NCBI RefSeq assembly: GCF_004331175.1
Contig: NZ_SJOD01000002.1
Coordinates: 62,001 to 126,000, forward strand
DNA length: 64,000 nucleotides
Source: Acinetobacter sp. ANC 4178
Lineage (GTDB): Bacteria; Pseudomonadota; Gammaproteobacteria; Pseudomonadales; Moraxellaceae
Direction: 5' to 3'
Part shown: positions 44,124 through 54,330 of the stretch, one piece after another
Numbering within the stretch: position 1 is the first letter of the stretch
Layout of the letters: the number at the start of each line of letters is the position of its first letter
Notes under the pieces: generated by a model
Told to the model about the DNA's origin: nothing
Databases searched by the model: none
Seen by the model: the letters and a program-made list of their open reading frames with translations, nothing else
Translations under genes and position numbers: made by a program

Positions 44124-44615
44124 TTAAAGCACTTCTGTATTTGTTACGGGATTGGACAATACAATCGAGTTTTCTTTGAGTTTTTCCAGCACAATTGAAG
44201 TGGTGATGTCATTGATCTGAAATTGATGCGATGAAATTTTACTGATCAATTGCGACATTTCATCTAAATTCTTCACCGCAACTTTAAGTAAAAAGTCTGA
44301 TGTCCCTGTGAGTTTATAGGCATCACGAATGCGCGGCTCATCCAAAATAAATTCCAGAAACTTTTCAAAACCAGCATCATAATGATTGCGAATGCTGACC
44401 TCAATCATGCCAGTAATCGGCGATGGATCGGCTTTCAGCGCAATTTGTGCATAGTAGCCTGTGATAATCTTTTTTTGTTCTAGTGTTGCACGACGACGCG
44501 AACATTGGGAAGCCGAAAGACCGATCAGCTCTGCCAGCTCTTGATTGGTTAAACGACCATTTTGCTGTAATTGCTGAATAATTTTACGATCGTAATCGTC
44601 CAGTTCATCGCTCAT
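44124..44615 (-). CDS. Lrp/AsnC-family transcriptional regulator
   Basis: The 163-aa protein has an N-terminal helix-turn-helix (DRKIIQQLQQNGRLTNQELAE, LSASQCSRRRATLEQ) and a C-terminal RAM ligand domain (VSIRNHYDAGFEKF, AYKLTGTSDFLLKVAV). It lies divergent from, and about 1.6 kb from, the tyrosine degradation genes; whether it controls them is unknown. Two adjacent ATGs exist (44618, 44615). AGGA is better spaced for the second. Confidence 0.9.
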   Translation of the reverse strand: MSDELDDYDRKIIQQLQQNGRLTNQELAELIGLSASQCSRRRATLEQKKIITGYYAQIALKADPSPITGMIEVSIRNHYDAGFEKFLEFILDEPRIRDAYKLTGTSDFLLKVAVKNLDEMSQLISKISSHQFQINDITTSIVLEKLKENSIVLSNPVTNTEVL

Positions 44616-44736
44616 CATCTATCCTAGAATTTTGTTATCAAACTGCTGAAAAAGCGCGTTTTTGTCTGCAAACTACTTTATCGAAACAATGAGGGAAAAA
44701 CAAATTCGATTTGCCGCTCCCCCATAACTATGCAGA

Positions 44737-45399
44737 TTAAGCAACGTAACGATCTTTACGATGATTCATCGCAATAATCAAGTTCAACACCACGGCTCCC
44801 ATAATCGAGATTATGAGTAAATTCAAATCAACAAAAAATGCCGATGCTATCAAAATGCTGATATCCACAAACATTTGAAATTTCCCCATAGAAATATTGT
44901 ATTTCTCATTCAGGAACATGGCCAATAAATTGATGCCCCCCATACTCGACTTATGGCGAAACAAAATGAGGAAACTAACCCCTAAAATAATGTTGGCAAT
45001 TAAGGAGGCATAAATTGGATTGATATTCTCTAGACTAAAAAAAGTCGGATTGATTTCTGTAAAGCATGAAACTAAACCAATGGCCGCTATGGTTCGAAGT
45101 ACCACTTGCAGCCCCATTTTTTGATAGGCTAAATAGAAAAATGGAATATTGATGCAGAAGAATAAAGTACCGAAAGACACATTAAATACATAATGTAGCA
45201 GGAGTGCTAAACCTGCGGTTCCACCTGTCATAATACCGCCCTGTTGGATGATATTAATTGCAAAAGACAACAGGAAGGTGCCAATAAAAAGTGCTACGAC
45301 ATCTTCTACTTTTGAATGTGACATAGGCGCTGGGAGAGTTGCCAAAACGGCAGGATTTGATAAAGGTTGGTTGTCCATAAGAAAATCCAAGACATACAA
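44737..45399 (-). CDS. YitT-family membrane protein
   Basis: This 220-aa protein has five to six membrane segments and the YitT blocks QQGGIMTGGTAGLALLLHY, GTLFFCINIPFF and FRHKSSMGGINLLAMFLNEK. It lacks the C-terminal DUF2179 domain found in some members. The role is unknown. Met8 (45378) is an alternative start. Confidence 0.8.
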   Translation of the reverse strand: MYVLDFLMDNQPLSNPAVLATLPAPMSHSKVEDVVALFIGTFLLSFAINIIQQGGIMTGGTAGLALLLHYVFNVSFGTLFFCINIPFFYLAYQKMGLQVVLRTIAAIGLVSCFTEINPTFFSLENINPIYASLIANIILGVSFLILFRHKSSMGGINLLAMFLNEKYNISMGKFQMFVDISILIASAFFVDLNLLIISIMGAVVLNLIIAMNHRKDRYVA

Positions 45400-46267
45400 T
45401 ATGCAAAATTAATGCAATTTACATACCTAAATAAAATAAATACGCATTATTAAACCTTATAAGATTTTTTATTTTATTAAATCCAGCCATTTACAGATTC
45501 ATATCGAAACATTTTCTTGAAATTTAGCATTAAATTTGCATGGTTTAATCACCGCACAATAATCACAAATCATGCATTATTTTATTTTTAATGCATATTG
45601 TGGTGCATTTATTATATTTATGCACAATTTTGTTGCATATTTTAATAATTATAGATTATACACATAGGCTAAGCATGCTTTAATAAAATGGTGAAATGAC
45701 TGTTGTGCGACTCAGAATTGGAAAGAAACCCAATGAACCAACCATTTTTTTGAAGAGCTGATGGCAAGGATGGATTTATAGTTTTTTGATTTTTAAAAAT
45801 TTTATTCAAATCCAATTGTTGTACTGTGCAAGAAAAGGTTTTTTCCAAATCTAGAATTCTGCAAAAGATAAGCGTAGAGACCGCACGATAAAATTACAAA
45901 TAACATAATTTAATTATGTATTGCATAATTAAATTGGATTTAGTAAGCTGTTCTCAACATAAAGTAGCCAATGTGCACCTTTTTGATGCACAAATAGCAC
46001 AGTTAAACAGATGATCGGTGAAGGGAATATCACAACATCAGAGAAAACCACTGTAAAACTAAAAGAGCCCTACAGTGAATGAAGATGCGGTATTCCACAG
46101 CACCATCATATAAGCCACACAGGATGTGTAATTGAACGTTGGAACTTGGTCATGCCACTGCATGTACCCTGCTGAAGATTGAGAAACTTACGGGTTTTTC
46201 TGCCGTTCCTCACATCCCAAACCGCCTGAACATTGGACTCGTCCTTACATGACAAGAGGGAAATAAG
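45400..46267. other. Long AT-rich intergenic region upstream of hpd
   Basis: No gene is visible over 868 bp. The left part, upstream of the YitT gene, repeats ATGCAT/TGCAC motifs (45577-45640). The hpd regulatory region with paired AT-rich operators lies at 45904-45937. The hpd leader runs for some 300 bp from there. Confidence 0.5.
45905..45937. promoter_or_regulatory. Candidate operator pair upstream of hpd
   Basis: ATAATTTAATTA (45905-45916) is followed 21 bp later by its inverted copy TAATTAAATTgg (45926-45937, 10 of 12). The same 12-mer occurs twice in front of fahA (51123, 51143). It is a candidate site for the IclR-type regulator encoded nearby. Confidence 0.5.
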
Positions 46268-47320
46268 ATGGATATTTTAGAAAACCCATTAGAATTATGT
46301 GGATTTGCATTTATTGAATTTGTATCAAAGGAAAATGATCTCGATCCAATTTTTGAAACCATTGGTTTTAGCAAAGTCGCAAAGCATAAATCTAAAAATG
46401 CGTACTTATGGCGTCAAGGAAATATCAATATTATTTTGAACTATCAGCCAGAATCTTATGCTTCTTATTTTTATAAAGAACATGGCCCTTCCGCTTGTGC
46501 CATGGGATTTAAAACCCGCGATGCAGCCAAAGCCTTTCAAAAAGCATTGGAATTAGGTGCAGAACCGATTTATAGCCAAGCAGGCCCAATGGAACTCAAT
46601 ATTCCAGCCATCAAAGGCATTGGCGGTATGCCCATTTTCCTGATTGACCGTGATATTTATGAAAATGATTTTGAGTTTATTGATGGTGTAAACCCGCACC
46701 CAGCGGGTACAGGTCTTAATGAAATTGACCATTTAACCCATAATGTCTACAAAGGTCGCATGGAATATTGGGCGAACTTTTATGAAAAAATCTTCAATTT
46801 CCAAGAAATTCGCTACTTTGACATCAAGGGTGAATACACAGGTTTAACGTCTAAAGCACTCACTGCACCTGATGGCAAAATTCGTATTCCATTGAATGAA
46901 GATTCAGATAAAGGTAATGGTCAAATTGCTGAGTTCCTTGCCGACTTTAATGGCGAAGGCATTCAACACATTGCCTTTATTACCGATGATTTGATTGGTA
47001 CTTGGGACAAACTGAAAGCCCTTGGCATGAAATTCATGACTCCGCCACCCAATACGTATTATGAAATGCTACCTGAGCGTTTGCCAAATCATGGTGAGCC
47101 AACAGATGAGTTACAGCAACGTGGCATTTTACTGGATGGCTCAACTCAAAATGGCGAGAAGAAACTACTCTTGCAAATTTTCTCTGAAAATATGCTTGGG
47201 CCTGTATTCTTTGAATTTATTCAGCGTAAAGCGGATGACGGTTTTGGTGAGGGTAATTTTAAAGCCCTATTTGAATCAATTGAACGTGATCAAATCCGTC
47301 GTGGGGTACTTCAAGTTTAA
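46268..47320 (+). CDS. hpd: 4-hydroxyphenylpyruvate dioxygenase
   Basis: This 350-aa Fe(II) enzyme converts 4-hydroxyphenylpyruvate to homogentisate, the second step of tyrosine degradation. Two VOC-type halves are visible. The iron ligands are H155 (EIDHLTHNV), H234 (IQHIAFITD) and E316 (FFEFIQRK). GKIRIPLNE and the C-terminal [15 protein letters not shown] helix fit the family. The start has AAGAGGGAAA upstream, and a strong terminator follows. Confidence 0.95.
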   Translation: MDILENPLELCGFAFIEFVSKENDLDPIFETIGFSKVAKHKSKNAYLWRQGNINIILNYQPESYASYFYKEHGPSACAMGFKTRDAAKAFQKALELGAEPIYSQAGPMELNIPAIKGIGGMPIFLIDRDIYENDFEFIDGVNPHPAGTGLNEIDHLTHNVYKGRMEYWANFYEKIFNFQEIRYFDIKGEYTGLTSKALTAPDGKIRIPLNEDSDKGNGQIAEFLADFNGEGIQHIAFITDDLIGTWDKLKALGMKFMTPPPNTYYEMLPERLPNHGEPTDELQQRGILLDGSTQNGEKKLLLQIFSENMLGPVFFEFIQRKADDGFGEGNFKALFESIERDQIRRGVLQV

Positions 47321-47393
47321 GCAACTTGTCTAAACTGCAATACAAACGAGCGAAACATGTGAACCCATTTAAGCATGTTTCACTCACAAAAAA

Positions 47394-47418
47394 GGCGACT
47401 GAATTCAGTCGCCTTTTT
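47394..47418. terminator. Bidirectional terminator between hpd and the IclR gene
   Basis: The perfect 20-bp palindrome GGCGACTGAATTCAGTCGCC (47394-47413) is flanked by A6 and T5. It serves hpd and the convergent regulator gene. Confidence 0.9.
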
Positions 47419-47438
47419 AGCATGTTGCACAAGCCATC

Positions 47439-48218
47439 TTAGCGGGCTTGAATAAACCGATTAATCGCAGCCACTTCTTGCTGCAACAATTGGACTTTTT
47501 CACTGCCCGTGTTCAAAGGCAGAAACGTTTCACTGTCAATGGCGACCACAGAAAACTCTATCTGTCCTTGTGCATTAAATACAGGTAAACCCACCGCATT
47601 AATGCCCACCAGCAAATCTCCTTTCGCCAAAGCCATCTGTTCAGTACGAATCTGCTGTTTTAATTGGGTAAATTCATCCCAGTTGGCAGGTTTAAGTGCC
47701 AAACCTAAAGCGGCCGCCTTGTCCCATTCTTCCTGCATTAAAGTGCGAATGACACTTTCAGGTAAATACGAAGCAAAGACACGTCCGGATGCAGAGTTAA
47801 CCAATGGCATAATTGAGCCGACTTTGGTCACAATTGCAATCGGATGATTCGATTCAAGCGATTGCACCACCAAAGGCCCTCGCGGTGACCATTTGCTAAT
47901 TTGAATGCTACAGCCAATCTTGGCTTGTAAAGCATAAATCATCGATTGGACTTGTTGTAAGGCATCGGTATGTTGAATACAGTTCAAACCCAAACGCCAA
48001 GCCTGATCACCCAGTGCATATTGACCATCGTCCAGTTGTTTGGCGTAATTCATGCGGATCAAACTCACCAAATAGCGGTGAACTTTGGCTGGATGCATGC
48101 TCAGCTTGTGCGATAAATCTTTGAGAATAATCGGTTGATTATGCTCGACCAGTGCATTTAACACCGCCAAACCCACTTCAAGCGATTGCACCCCACCTGA
48201 TAACTTTTCTTCAACCAT
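47439..48218 (-). CDS. IclR-family regulator of the tyrosine/homogentisate genes
   Basis: This 259-aa protein has an N-terminal winged helix (LEVGLAVLNALVEHNQPIILKDLSHKLSMHPAKVHRYL, residues 14-51) and a C-terminal IclR effector domain (VNSASGRVFASYLPE, GLPVFNAQGQIEFSVVAID). HmgR, the repressor of homogentisate genes in pseudomonads, belongs to this family. The position between hpd and maiA/fahA supports the same role here. Confidence 0.88.
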   Translation of the reverse strand: MVEEKLSGGVQSLEVGLAVLNALVEHNQPIILKDLSHKLSMHPAKVHRYLVSLIRMNYAKQLDDGQYALGDQAWRLGLNCIQHTDALQQVQSMIYALQAKIGCSIQISKWSPRGPLVVQSLESNHPIAIVTKVGSIMPLVNSASGRVFASYLPESVIRTLMQEEWDKAAALGLALKPANWDEFTQLKQQIRTEQMALAKGDLLVGINAVGLPVFNAQGQIEFSVVAIDSETFLPLNTGSEKVQLLQQEVAAINRFIQAR

Positions 48219-48449
48219 TGACGCGCTCTTTAAAGGTCATTTTTTCAATCATTTATTTAGTTTTGTGTGACTACACAAGGACACATTGGTCCGTGACATC
48301 ATGCCTGAGATTTATAAAAAACTGAAATCATCTTTTTAAATGACATTTAGTGTCAAAGCTCATCAGACGATCACTCACAGCAAAAAAAAAAAAACTGCAC
48401 TCGGTCAAAAATGCAGTCAAGGGTAAAACTAAAAAATCAAAAAATTGGT

Positions 48450-48998
48450 TTAAGCACCTAATTCTTCTTCATGTAAAAAATGAGTATGTTGTGGTGCGCG
48501 TTTGGTTTTGCTCCATTCATCTAGCATTTCCAGTTTCATCTCTTCTGTAATTCGCGCGATTTTCTCATCAGCATGCGCATCGTTATAGGTCAGCTCTAAA
48601 CGATGACCATTCGGATCAAAGAAATAAATCGAATGAAAAATACCGTGATTGGTAATGCCAAGCACTTTCACCCCTTGTTCTTCCAAATGGGCTTTGGCAG
48701 CCAATAAAGCATTTAAGTCTTCAACTTCAAAGGCAATGTGCTGCACCCAAGCTGGGGTATTTTCATCACGGCCCATTTCAGGTTGCGTTGGCAACTCAAA
48801 GAATGCTAAGACATTGCCCTGACCTGCATCTAAAAATAAATGCATATAGGGATCAAATGCTTTGGTGGACGGCACATGATCTTCAGCAAAGGCTAAAATA
48901 AAGTCCATGTTCAACATGGTCTTGTACCACAGCACCGTTTCTTTGGCATCTTTACAACGGTAGGCAACGTGGTGAATTTTTTTAATGGCAAAACTCAT
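48450..48998 (-). CDS. VOC-family dioxygenase-like protein in the tyrosine cluster
   Basis: The 182-aa protein has one glyoxalase/extradiol-type fold. Predicted metal ligands are H9/H10 (KIHHVAYRC), H87 (WVQHIAFEV) and E136 (GHRLELTY). ATG 48998 is preferred over 49031 because AAGGAG lies eight bases upstream. It is followed by a helical tail. It heads nothing else and sits as the last gene after fahA-maiA. No homogentisate 1,2-dioxygenase gene is present in the cluster, so it is a candidate for that missing step; this is inferred. Confidence 0.82.
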   Translation of the reverse strand: MSFAIKKIHHVAYRCKDAKETVLWYKTMLNMDFILAFAEDHVPSTKAFDPYMHLFLDAGQGNVLAFFELPTQPEMGRDENTPAWVQHIAFEVEDLNALLAAKAHLEEQGVKVLGITNHGIFHSIYFFDPNGHRLELTYNDAHADEKIARITEEMKLEMLDEWSKTKRAPQHTHFLHEEELGA

Positions 48999-49021
48999 AA
49001 TCAAACTCCTTTTTCTGTTTT

Positions 49022-49660
49022 TTATTCCCAATCGGCTTGTTGTTCTGGTGCAGCCTGCTGAAAAGCAGCTAACTGCATACAGTGCGTATAAATCGACTGG
49101 ATTTTTGGATATTCCGTTAAATCTATTTGAAAGCGTTTGGCGTTATACACTTGTGGAATCAGGCAGCAATCGGCAAAACTCAGCTGTTCGCCAAAACAGT
49201 ATTCACCATTAGAATGCTGTAGTTGTTGCTCTAGGCTACGAAAACCAAGCTTAATCCAGTGTTGATACCATGCCGTCTTTTCACTATTACTCACCTCAAG
49301 TGTCTGCTCTAAGTACTGCAACACTCTTAAGTTATTCAGAGGATGAATTTCACAAGCAATGTACTGGGCAAAAGCACGAATTTGCGCACGCTGTTGTAAA
49401 TTCTGAGGCAACAAAGCAATCTTCGGATAGGCTTCTTCCAGATACTCAAGAATGCTCAGTGATTGCGTCAACACATACTGCTGATCCAGCAAAGTTGGCA
49501 CCAACTCACTCGGATTAATTGCTGCGTACTCAGCCGAGTGTTGTTCGCCCCCCTGTTTCAGCAAATGCACCGCTTGTGTGTCATAACTCAAGCCTTTTAA
49601 ATTTAAGGCAATCCGCACACGAAAGGCTGCTGAACTGCGAAAATAGCTATACAGTTTCAT
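49022..49660 (-). CDS. maiA: Maleylacetoacetate isomerase
   Basis: This 212-aa zeta-class glutathione transferase has the N-terminal signature LYSYFRSSAAFRVRIALN (Ser active site in SSxxxRVR) and the C-terminal helical domain ending SFADCCLIPQVYNAKRF. It isomerises maleylacetoacetate to fumarylacetoacetate. The start at 49660 overlaps the end of fahA by 14 bp, so the two are coupled. Confidence 0.92.
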   Translation of the reverse strand: MKLYSYFRSSAAFRVRIALNLKGLSYDTQAVHLLKQGGEQHSAEYAAINPSELVPTLLDQQYVLTQSLSILEYLEEAYPKIALLPQNLQQRAQIRAFAQYIACEIHPLNNLRVLQYLEQTLEVSNSEKTAWYQHWIKLGFRSLEQQLQHSNGEYCFGEQLSFADCCLIPQVYNAKRFQIDLTEYPKIQSIYTHCMQLAAFQQAAPEQQADWE

Positions 49661-50954
49661 GCTGTACCTGCACTGTTTCAGCAAAATCAAAACTTAAAGC
49701 AGGTAAAATGGTATTTCGTACTTCACCAAAGCCCACGCGTATGCCCTCTTTTTCTGCATGACCTTTCATGATGACCGTATCACCATCCTGTACAAAACTG
49801 CGTTGTTCACTATTGGCTAAGGTTAAAGGTGCAGTCGAGTTCCAAGTCAGTTCCAACAAACTGCCATATGAGTCTTTCGTTGTGCCCGAAATCGTACCTG
49901 AGCCCATCAAATCGCCGACATTGACATTACAACCAGCAATGGTGTGATGCGTTAACTGCTGTGCCATTGACCAGTACATATATTTAAAGTTGGTTTGGCA
50001 AATTACATCCGCACTGTCATTTTGAGGTGTTTGAATTTCTACCGAAAGCTGAATGTCATAACTGCTTTCGACACTTTCTTGTAAATACGCCAATGGACGT
50101 GGCTCTTGTACAGGACCCTGTACTTTAAATGGCTGTAAAGCTTGCATGGTCACCACCCACGGTGAAATAGCACTCGCGAAGGTTTTGGAATTAAACGGAC
50201 CTAAAGGGACATACTCCCATTGTTGAATATCTCGTGCCGACCAGTCATTGAGGAGCACCATACCAAAGATATGCGCTTCAGCATCTTCAATATGAATTGG
50301 CTGACCTAAACGACTCGGTTTACCCACAATAAAGGCTGTTTCTAATTCAAAATCCAACTTACGTGTCGCTGAAAAAACTGGTCGCTCTTGTTCTGGTAAT
50401 TTGATTTGCCCCGATGGACGAACAATCTCTGTTCCGCTCACTACCACCGAACTGGCACGCCCATTATAGCCAACAGGCAATTCGCTCCAATTCGGTAATA
50501 AAGCATTTTTAGGATCGCGGAACATGCAGCCCACATTCGTGGCATGTTCTTTAGAAGAATAAAAATCGGTATAACCCGAAATTTGTACAGGCAAATGCAT
50601 GATGGCATCTTGCTGTTTATAGAGTACCTGTTGCTGTAATTCTACATCATGCTGTAAACGTGGATTATCCAGTGCCAGTAATACTTGTAATTCACGACGT
50701 ACTTTTTGCCAGTTGCTTGAACCTGATTCGATAAATTTATTCAAACTTGGCTGATTAAAATAGCACTCATGTTCACTCAGACGCAGAATGCCTGCCTGCT
50801 CTAAAGCAGCTAAATCTAAAATCCATTCGCCAATCGCAACACCAACACGTCGTTCGCCTTCCTTGCAACGACTAAAAATGCCATAAGGCAAATTATGAAT
50901 GGTGAAATCTGAATGGGCTGAAACAGGAATAAAACAGCTCAATTGTGAGTTCAT
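49647..50954 (-). CDS. fahA: Fumarylacetoacetase
   Basis: This 435-aa enzyme hydrolyses fumarylacetoacetate to fumarate and acetoacetate. The N-terminal SH3-like domain (LPYGIFSRCKEGERRVGVAIG) and the catalytic core DFYSSKEHATNVG, KLDFELETAFIVGK, LLNDWSARDIQQWEYVPLGPF and GSGTISGTTKDSYG are all present. It is the first gene of the leftward fahA-maiA-VOC operon. Confidence 0.95.
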   Translation of the reverse strand: MNSQLSCFIPVSAHSDFTIHNLPYGIFSRCKEGERRVGVAIGEWILDLAALEQAGILRLSEHECYFNQPSLNKFIESGSSNWQKVRRELQVLLALDNPRLQHDVELQQQVLYKQQDAIMHLPVQISGYTDFYSSKEHATNVGCMFRDPKNALLPNWSELPVGYNGRASSVVVSGTEIVRPSGQIKLPEQERPVFSATRKLDFELETAFIVGKPSRLGQPIHIEDAEAHIFGMVLLNDWSARDIQQWEYVPLGPFNSKTFASAISPWVVTMQALQPFKVQGPVQEPRPLAYLQESVESSYDIQLSVEIQTPQNDSADVICQTNFKYMYWSMAQQLTHHTIAGCNVNVGDLMGSGTISGTTKDSYGSLLELTWNSTAPLTLANSEQRSFVQDGDTVIMKGHAEKEGIRVGFGEVRNTILPALSFDFAETVQVQHETV

Positions 50955-51447
50955 GATGATGTCATCCTTGTTGTTTTCTCTACACGCTTCACTTGATCGT
51001 ATTGATGAAAATTTATTACTTTTATAAAAATCAACAAATTAAATAAAAGTAAACATCCAATCCACTACGACAACTGTATCAATTTCATTTCATCATACTG
51101 AATTTATAAAATTACGCAATATATAATTTAATTACTTTATTCATAATTTAATTATTTCTTGTTGTCTCTCGTTCAGTTAAACACTGCATTCAACTGCTGT
51201 TTTAAACAACACTTTTGGCTAGAAAACCCCGATGAACTCGCTACAATAAATGCTCATATTTGGTGCATAACTATAAAAACAAGGCTGTTTTATAGGGATC
51301 ATCAGATAGAAATAAGCACCTAAGTTTCTTATTTTTAAGAGAAATAAAAAATAATTAGGTGTTTCACTTGTATATTATTTTTTAATCAATTTATGATATA
51401 CGTAATTTATTAGGAAATAATTACACGACAAGGATGAGAATAATCAT
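50955..51447. other. Divergent regulatory region between fahA and the permease
   Basis: No gene is visible in 493 bp of AT-rich sequence. It holds the direct-repeat operator candidates at 51123-51154. A partial dyad GTAATTTATT...AAATAATTAC lies near 51401-51424, just before the permease. Confidence 0.5.
51123..51154. promoter_or_regulatory. Candidate operator pair upstream of fahA
   Basis: Two direct copies of ATAATTTAATTA (51123-51134 and 51143-51154) lie 20 bp apart, about two helical turns. The same 12-mer is in front of hpd. It is a candidate IclR-type regulator site. Confidence 0.5.
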
Positions 51448-52845
51448 ATGTCACACAATGATCACGGTAAGCTCAAGCACGGTTTATCCAACCGTCATAT
51501 CCAGCTGATTGCCCTAGGCGGTGCAATCGGTACGGGTCTATTCCTTGGAATCTCTCAATCTATCAAACTGGCAGGTCCTTCCGTTATTCTGGGCTATGCC
51601 ATTGCTGGACTCATTGCATTTTTAATGATGCGTCAACTCGGAGAAATGGTAGTCCAAGAGCCTGTGAGTGGTTCTTTCAGCTATTTTGCCAATAAATATT
51701 GGGGGCGTTTTGCGGGCTTTATGTCGGGCTGGAACTATTGGGTTCTCAATATTCTAGTGTGTATGGCAGAACTCAGCGCGGTCGGACTCTATGTTCAATA
51801 CTGGTGGCCCGAAATTCCAACTTGGATGTCGGCACTTGGCTTCTTTATTTTAATTAATGTCATTAACTTGCTCCACGTGAAACTGTTTGGCGAAATGGAG
51901 TTCTGGTTTTCTATTATTAAAATTCTCGCCATTGTCGCCATGATTGGTTTTGGCTCTTACTTACTGGCAACAGGTAGCGCAGGCTCACAAGCGGCAATTA
52001 GCAACCTTTGGGCACTCGGTGGTTTCTTCCCAAATGGGGTTAGCGGTTTAGTCATGGCGATGGCAGCAATTATTTTTGCCTTTGGTGGTATTGAACTGTT
52101 CGGCATTACCGCTGCAGAAGCACGTGACCCACAACAAACCTTACCCAAAGCAGTCAATCAAATTATCTACCGCATTTTAATTTTCTATATCTTAACCTTG
52201 GTAGTGCTGTTAGCCCTATTCCCTTGGAACCAAATGGCACAAGGCGGCAGTCCATTTGTTATGGTATTTGCTTCGCTTGACAGCCAAGGCGTTGCCACCG
52301 CATTAAACTTTGTGATTTTAACGGCTGCGGTTTCTGTCTATAACGGCACCAGCTATTGTAGTAGCCGTATGTTGCTTGGTTTGGCAGAACAAGGCAATGC
52401 ACCGGAATTCTTTAAAAAAATTAATTCTCGCGGCATTCCTGTCAATGCCGTCCTTATTTCAGCATTAGTCACTGCGTTGTGTGTTCTACTCAATTATCTC
52501 TTCCCAGAAAAAGCCTTTGGTTTACTAATGATGTTAGTTGTGGCTGCTATTGTGATTAATTGGGTGGTCATTTCAATCACCCATTTAAAATTCCGTCAGA
52601 GCCTACAACAACAGCAAGAAACCAGTTTATTCCCTAGCTTAGCTTATCCATTTACTAATTATCTGTGCATTGCATTTATGTTGGGTATTTTAGTCATTAT
52701 GAGCCTGACTCCTGACATGCGTATCGCGGTGTATATGATTCCTGCTTGGGTCGGCTGTTTAAGTTTGGCTTATTGGATGAAGCAACGTAAAAGCAAACTT
52801 GCTGATACAACCTTATTACTAACCCCCGATAGTTCTTTTAAATAA
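51448..52845 (+). CDS. Aromatic amino acid permease (AroP/PheP-type)
   Basis: This 465-aa amino acid transporter has about twelve membrane segments. It carries the family start HGLSNRHIQLIALGGAIGTG and the GGIELFGITAAEARDP motif of the AroP/GABA permease group. Location between fahA and tyrB suggests uptake of tyrosine or phenylalanine. The assignment to AroP-like specificity rests on context and general similarity. Confidence 0.85.
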   Translation: MSHNDHGKLKHGLSNRHIQLIALGGAIGTGLFLGISQSIKLAGPSVILGYAIAGLIAFLMMRQLGEMVVQEPVSGSFSYFANKYWGRFAGFMSGWNYWVLNILVCMAELSAVGLYVQYWWPEIPTWMSALGFFILINVINLLHVKLFGEMEFWFSIIKILAIVAMIGFGSYLLATGSAGSQAAISNLWALGGFFPNGVSGLVMAMAAIIFAFGGIELFGITAAEARDPQQTLPKAVNQIIYRILIFYILTLVVLLALFPWNQMAQGGSPFVMVFASLDSQGVATALNFVILTAAVSVYNGTSYCSSRMLLGLAEQGNAPEFFKKINSRGIPVNAVLISALVTALCVLLNYLFPEKAFGLLMMLVVAAIVINWVVISITHLKFRQSLQQQQETSLFPSLAYPFTNYLCIAFMLGILVIMSLTPDMRIAVYMIPAWVGCLSLAYWMKQRKSKLADTTLLLTPDSSFK

Positions 52846-53012
52846 GCCTATTGAATAAAAGCTGTTCCTCCCCCATGTAAGACCAGAATCAGATTGGAAG
52901 AAACTGGTCTTGCAAATCTGATGTGAATCGGCTTAAGTTATCACCAACTTTAACTGGGCGATGCGAAGCGCGAACAGTTTGACCCTAGCTGCAACAAACA
53001 AGGATTTTTTAA

Positions 53013-54227
53013 ATGTTTCAACATATCCCTCCTTATGCTGGCGACCCAATTTTGTCGCTTATGGAACAGTTCAATACCGATCCACGTGAAGGTAAAGTCA
53101 ATTTAAGTATTGGTCTTTACTATAACGAAGACAGTATTGTGCCTCAGCTTGAAACAATCATGGAAGCGCAGAAGCGTCTTGAGCCAAAACAAAACAAGAC
53201 TAAACTTTATTTGCCAATGGAAGGTTTCAAACCTTACCGCGATGCAATTCAAGCGTTGTTATTTGGTGAAAATAGCCCAGCAGTACAAAGTGGTCGTGCC
53301 GTAACGATTCAAACTTTAGGTGGTTCTGGTGCGCTGAAAGTTGGTGCAGACTTTTTAAAAAATTACTTCCCAAATTCTGAAGTTTGGGTAAGCCAACCCA
53401 CTTGGGATAACCACGTTGCCATCTTTAATGGTGCAGGCTTAAAAACCCATTTCTACCCATACTTCGATGCCGAAACACGTGGTGTAAACTTTGATGGTAT
53501 GTTGTCTTGCTTACAACAACTACCAGAACAAAGCGTGGTGTTATTGCACCCTTGCTGCCACAACCCGACAGGTGCAGATTTAACTCCTGCGCAATGGGAT
53601 CAAGTGATTGCCGTATTAAAGGCAGGCCAACTTATTCCATTCTTGGACATTGCTTACCAAGGCTTTGGTGAAGGCATGGAACAAGATGCCTATGCAATTC
53701 GCGCGCTTGACCAAGCAGGTTTAAACTTTATTGTCAGCAACTCATTCTCTAAAATTTTCTCACTCTACGGTGAGCGTGTCGGTGGTTTGACATTCGTGTG
53801 TGATGATGCTGCGACAGCACAATGCACCTTTGGTCAGTTGAAAGCGACAGTACGTCGTATCTACTCAAGCCCTCCTACAACAGGTGCGTGGTTGGTTGAC
53901 CAAGTCTTAAATGACCAAGCGTTAAATCAACAATGGCAAAATGAAGTTAAAGAAATGCGTGAACGTATTATTAAAATGCGTCGTATTTTGAAAGATGAAT
54001 TGACCAAAGCACTTCCAGACCGTGACTTCAACTACTTGGTTGAACAAAAAGGCATGTTCAGCTACACCGGCTTAACAGGCGAACAAGTCGATACCTTACG
54101 TGAAGACTATGCGATTTATTTGGTACGTAGCGGTCGTATCTGTGTAGCAGGCTTAAACATGAACAATGTTTATATCGTTGCCAAAGCAATGGCTGAAGTT
54201 TTAGCAAAAGCAACTGCTCAAGCTTAA
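53013..54227 (+). CDS. tyrB: Aromatic amino acid aminotransferase
   Basis: This 404-aa PLP enzyme of class I has [18 protein letters not shown]212-IAY215 and the Schiff-base Lys247 in [17 protein letters not shown], the AspC/TyrB pattern. In this cluster it would make 4-hydroxyphenylpyruvate from tyrosine, feeding hpd. AspC-like activity cannot be excluded. It lies 168 bp after the permease, with its own terminator. Confidence 0.88.
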   Translation: MFQHIPPYAGDPILSLMEQFNTDPREGKVNLSIGLYYNEDSIVPQLETIMEAQKRLEPKQNKTKLYLPMEGFKPYRDAIQALLFGENSPAVQSGRAVTIQTLGGSGALKVGADFLKNYFPNSEVWVSQPTWDNHVAIFNGAGLKTHFYPYFDAETRGVNFDGMLSCLQQLPEQSVVLLHPCCHNPTGADLTPAQWDQVIAVLKAGQLIPFLDIAYQGFGEGMEQDAYAIRALDQAGLNFIVSNSFSKIFSLYGERVGGLTFVCDDAATAQCTFGQLKATVRRIYSSPPTTGAWLVDQVLNDQALNQQWQNEVKEMRERIIKMRRILKDELTKALPDRDFNYLVEQKGMFSYTGLTGEQVDTLREDYAIYLVRSGRICVAGLNMNNVYIVAKAMAEVLAKATAQA

Positions 54228-54244
54228 TCTTTAGTTCCAAAAAA

Positions 54245-54278
54245 CCAAGATTGTTCAAACGAACAGTCTTGGTTTTTT
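54245..54278 (+). terminator. Terminator of tyrB
   Basis: CCAAGATTGTTC and GAACAGTCTTGG (one mismatch/wobble) enclose an AAAC loop and are followed by T6. Confidence 0.9.
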
Positions 54279-54330
54279 ATGTCTGAGTAGCTATACATTA
54301 AAGCCTATTTTCCTGCTGTAAAAGCATGGC

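Noticed and set aside
47509..47847. Open frame opposite the IclR-family gene
   Set aside because: It lacks a ribosome site and family features, and the opposite strand is a clear IclR protein.
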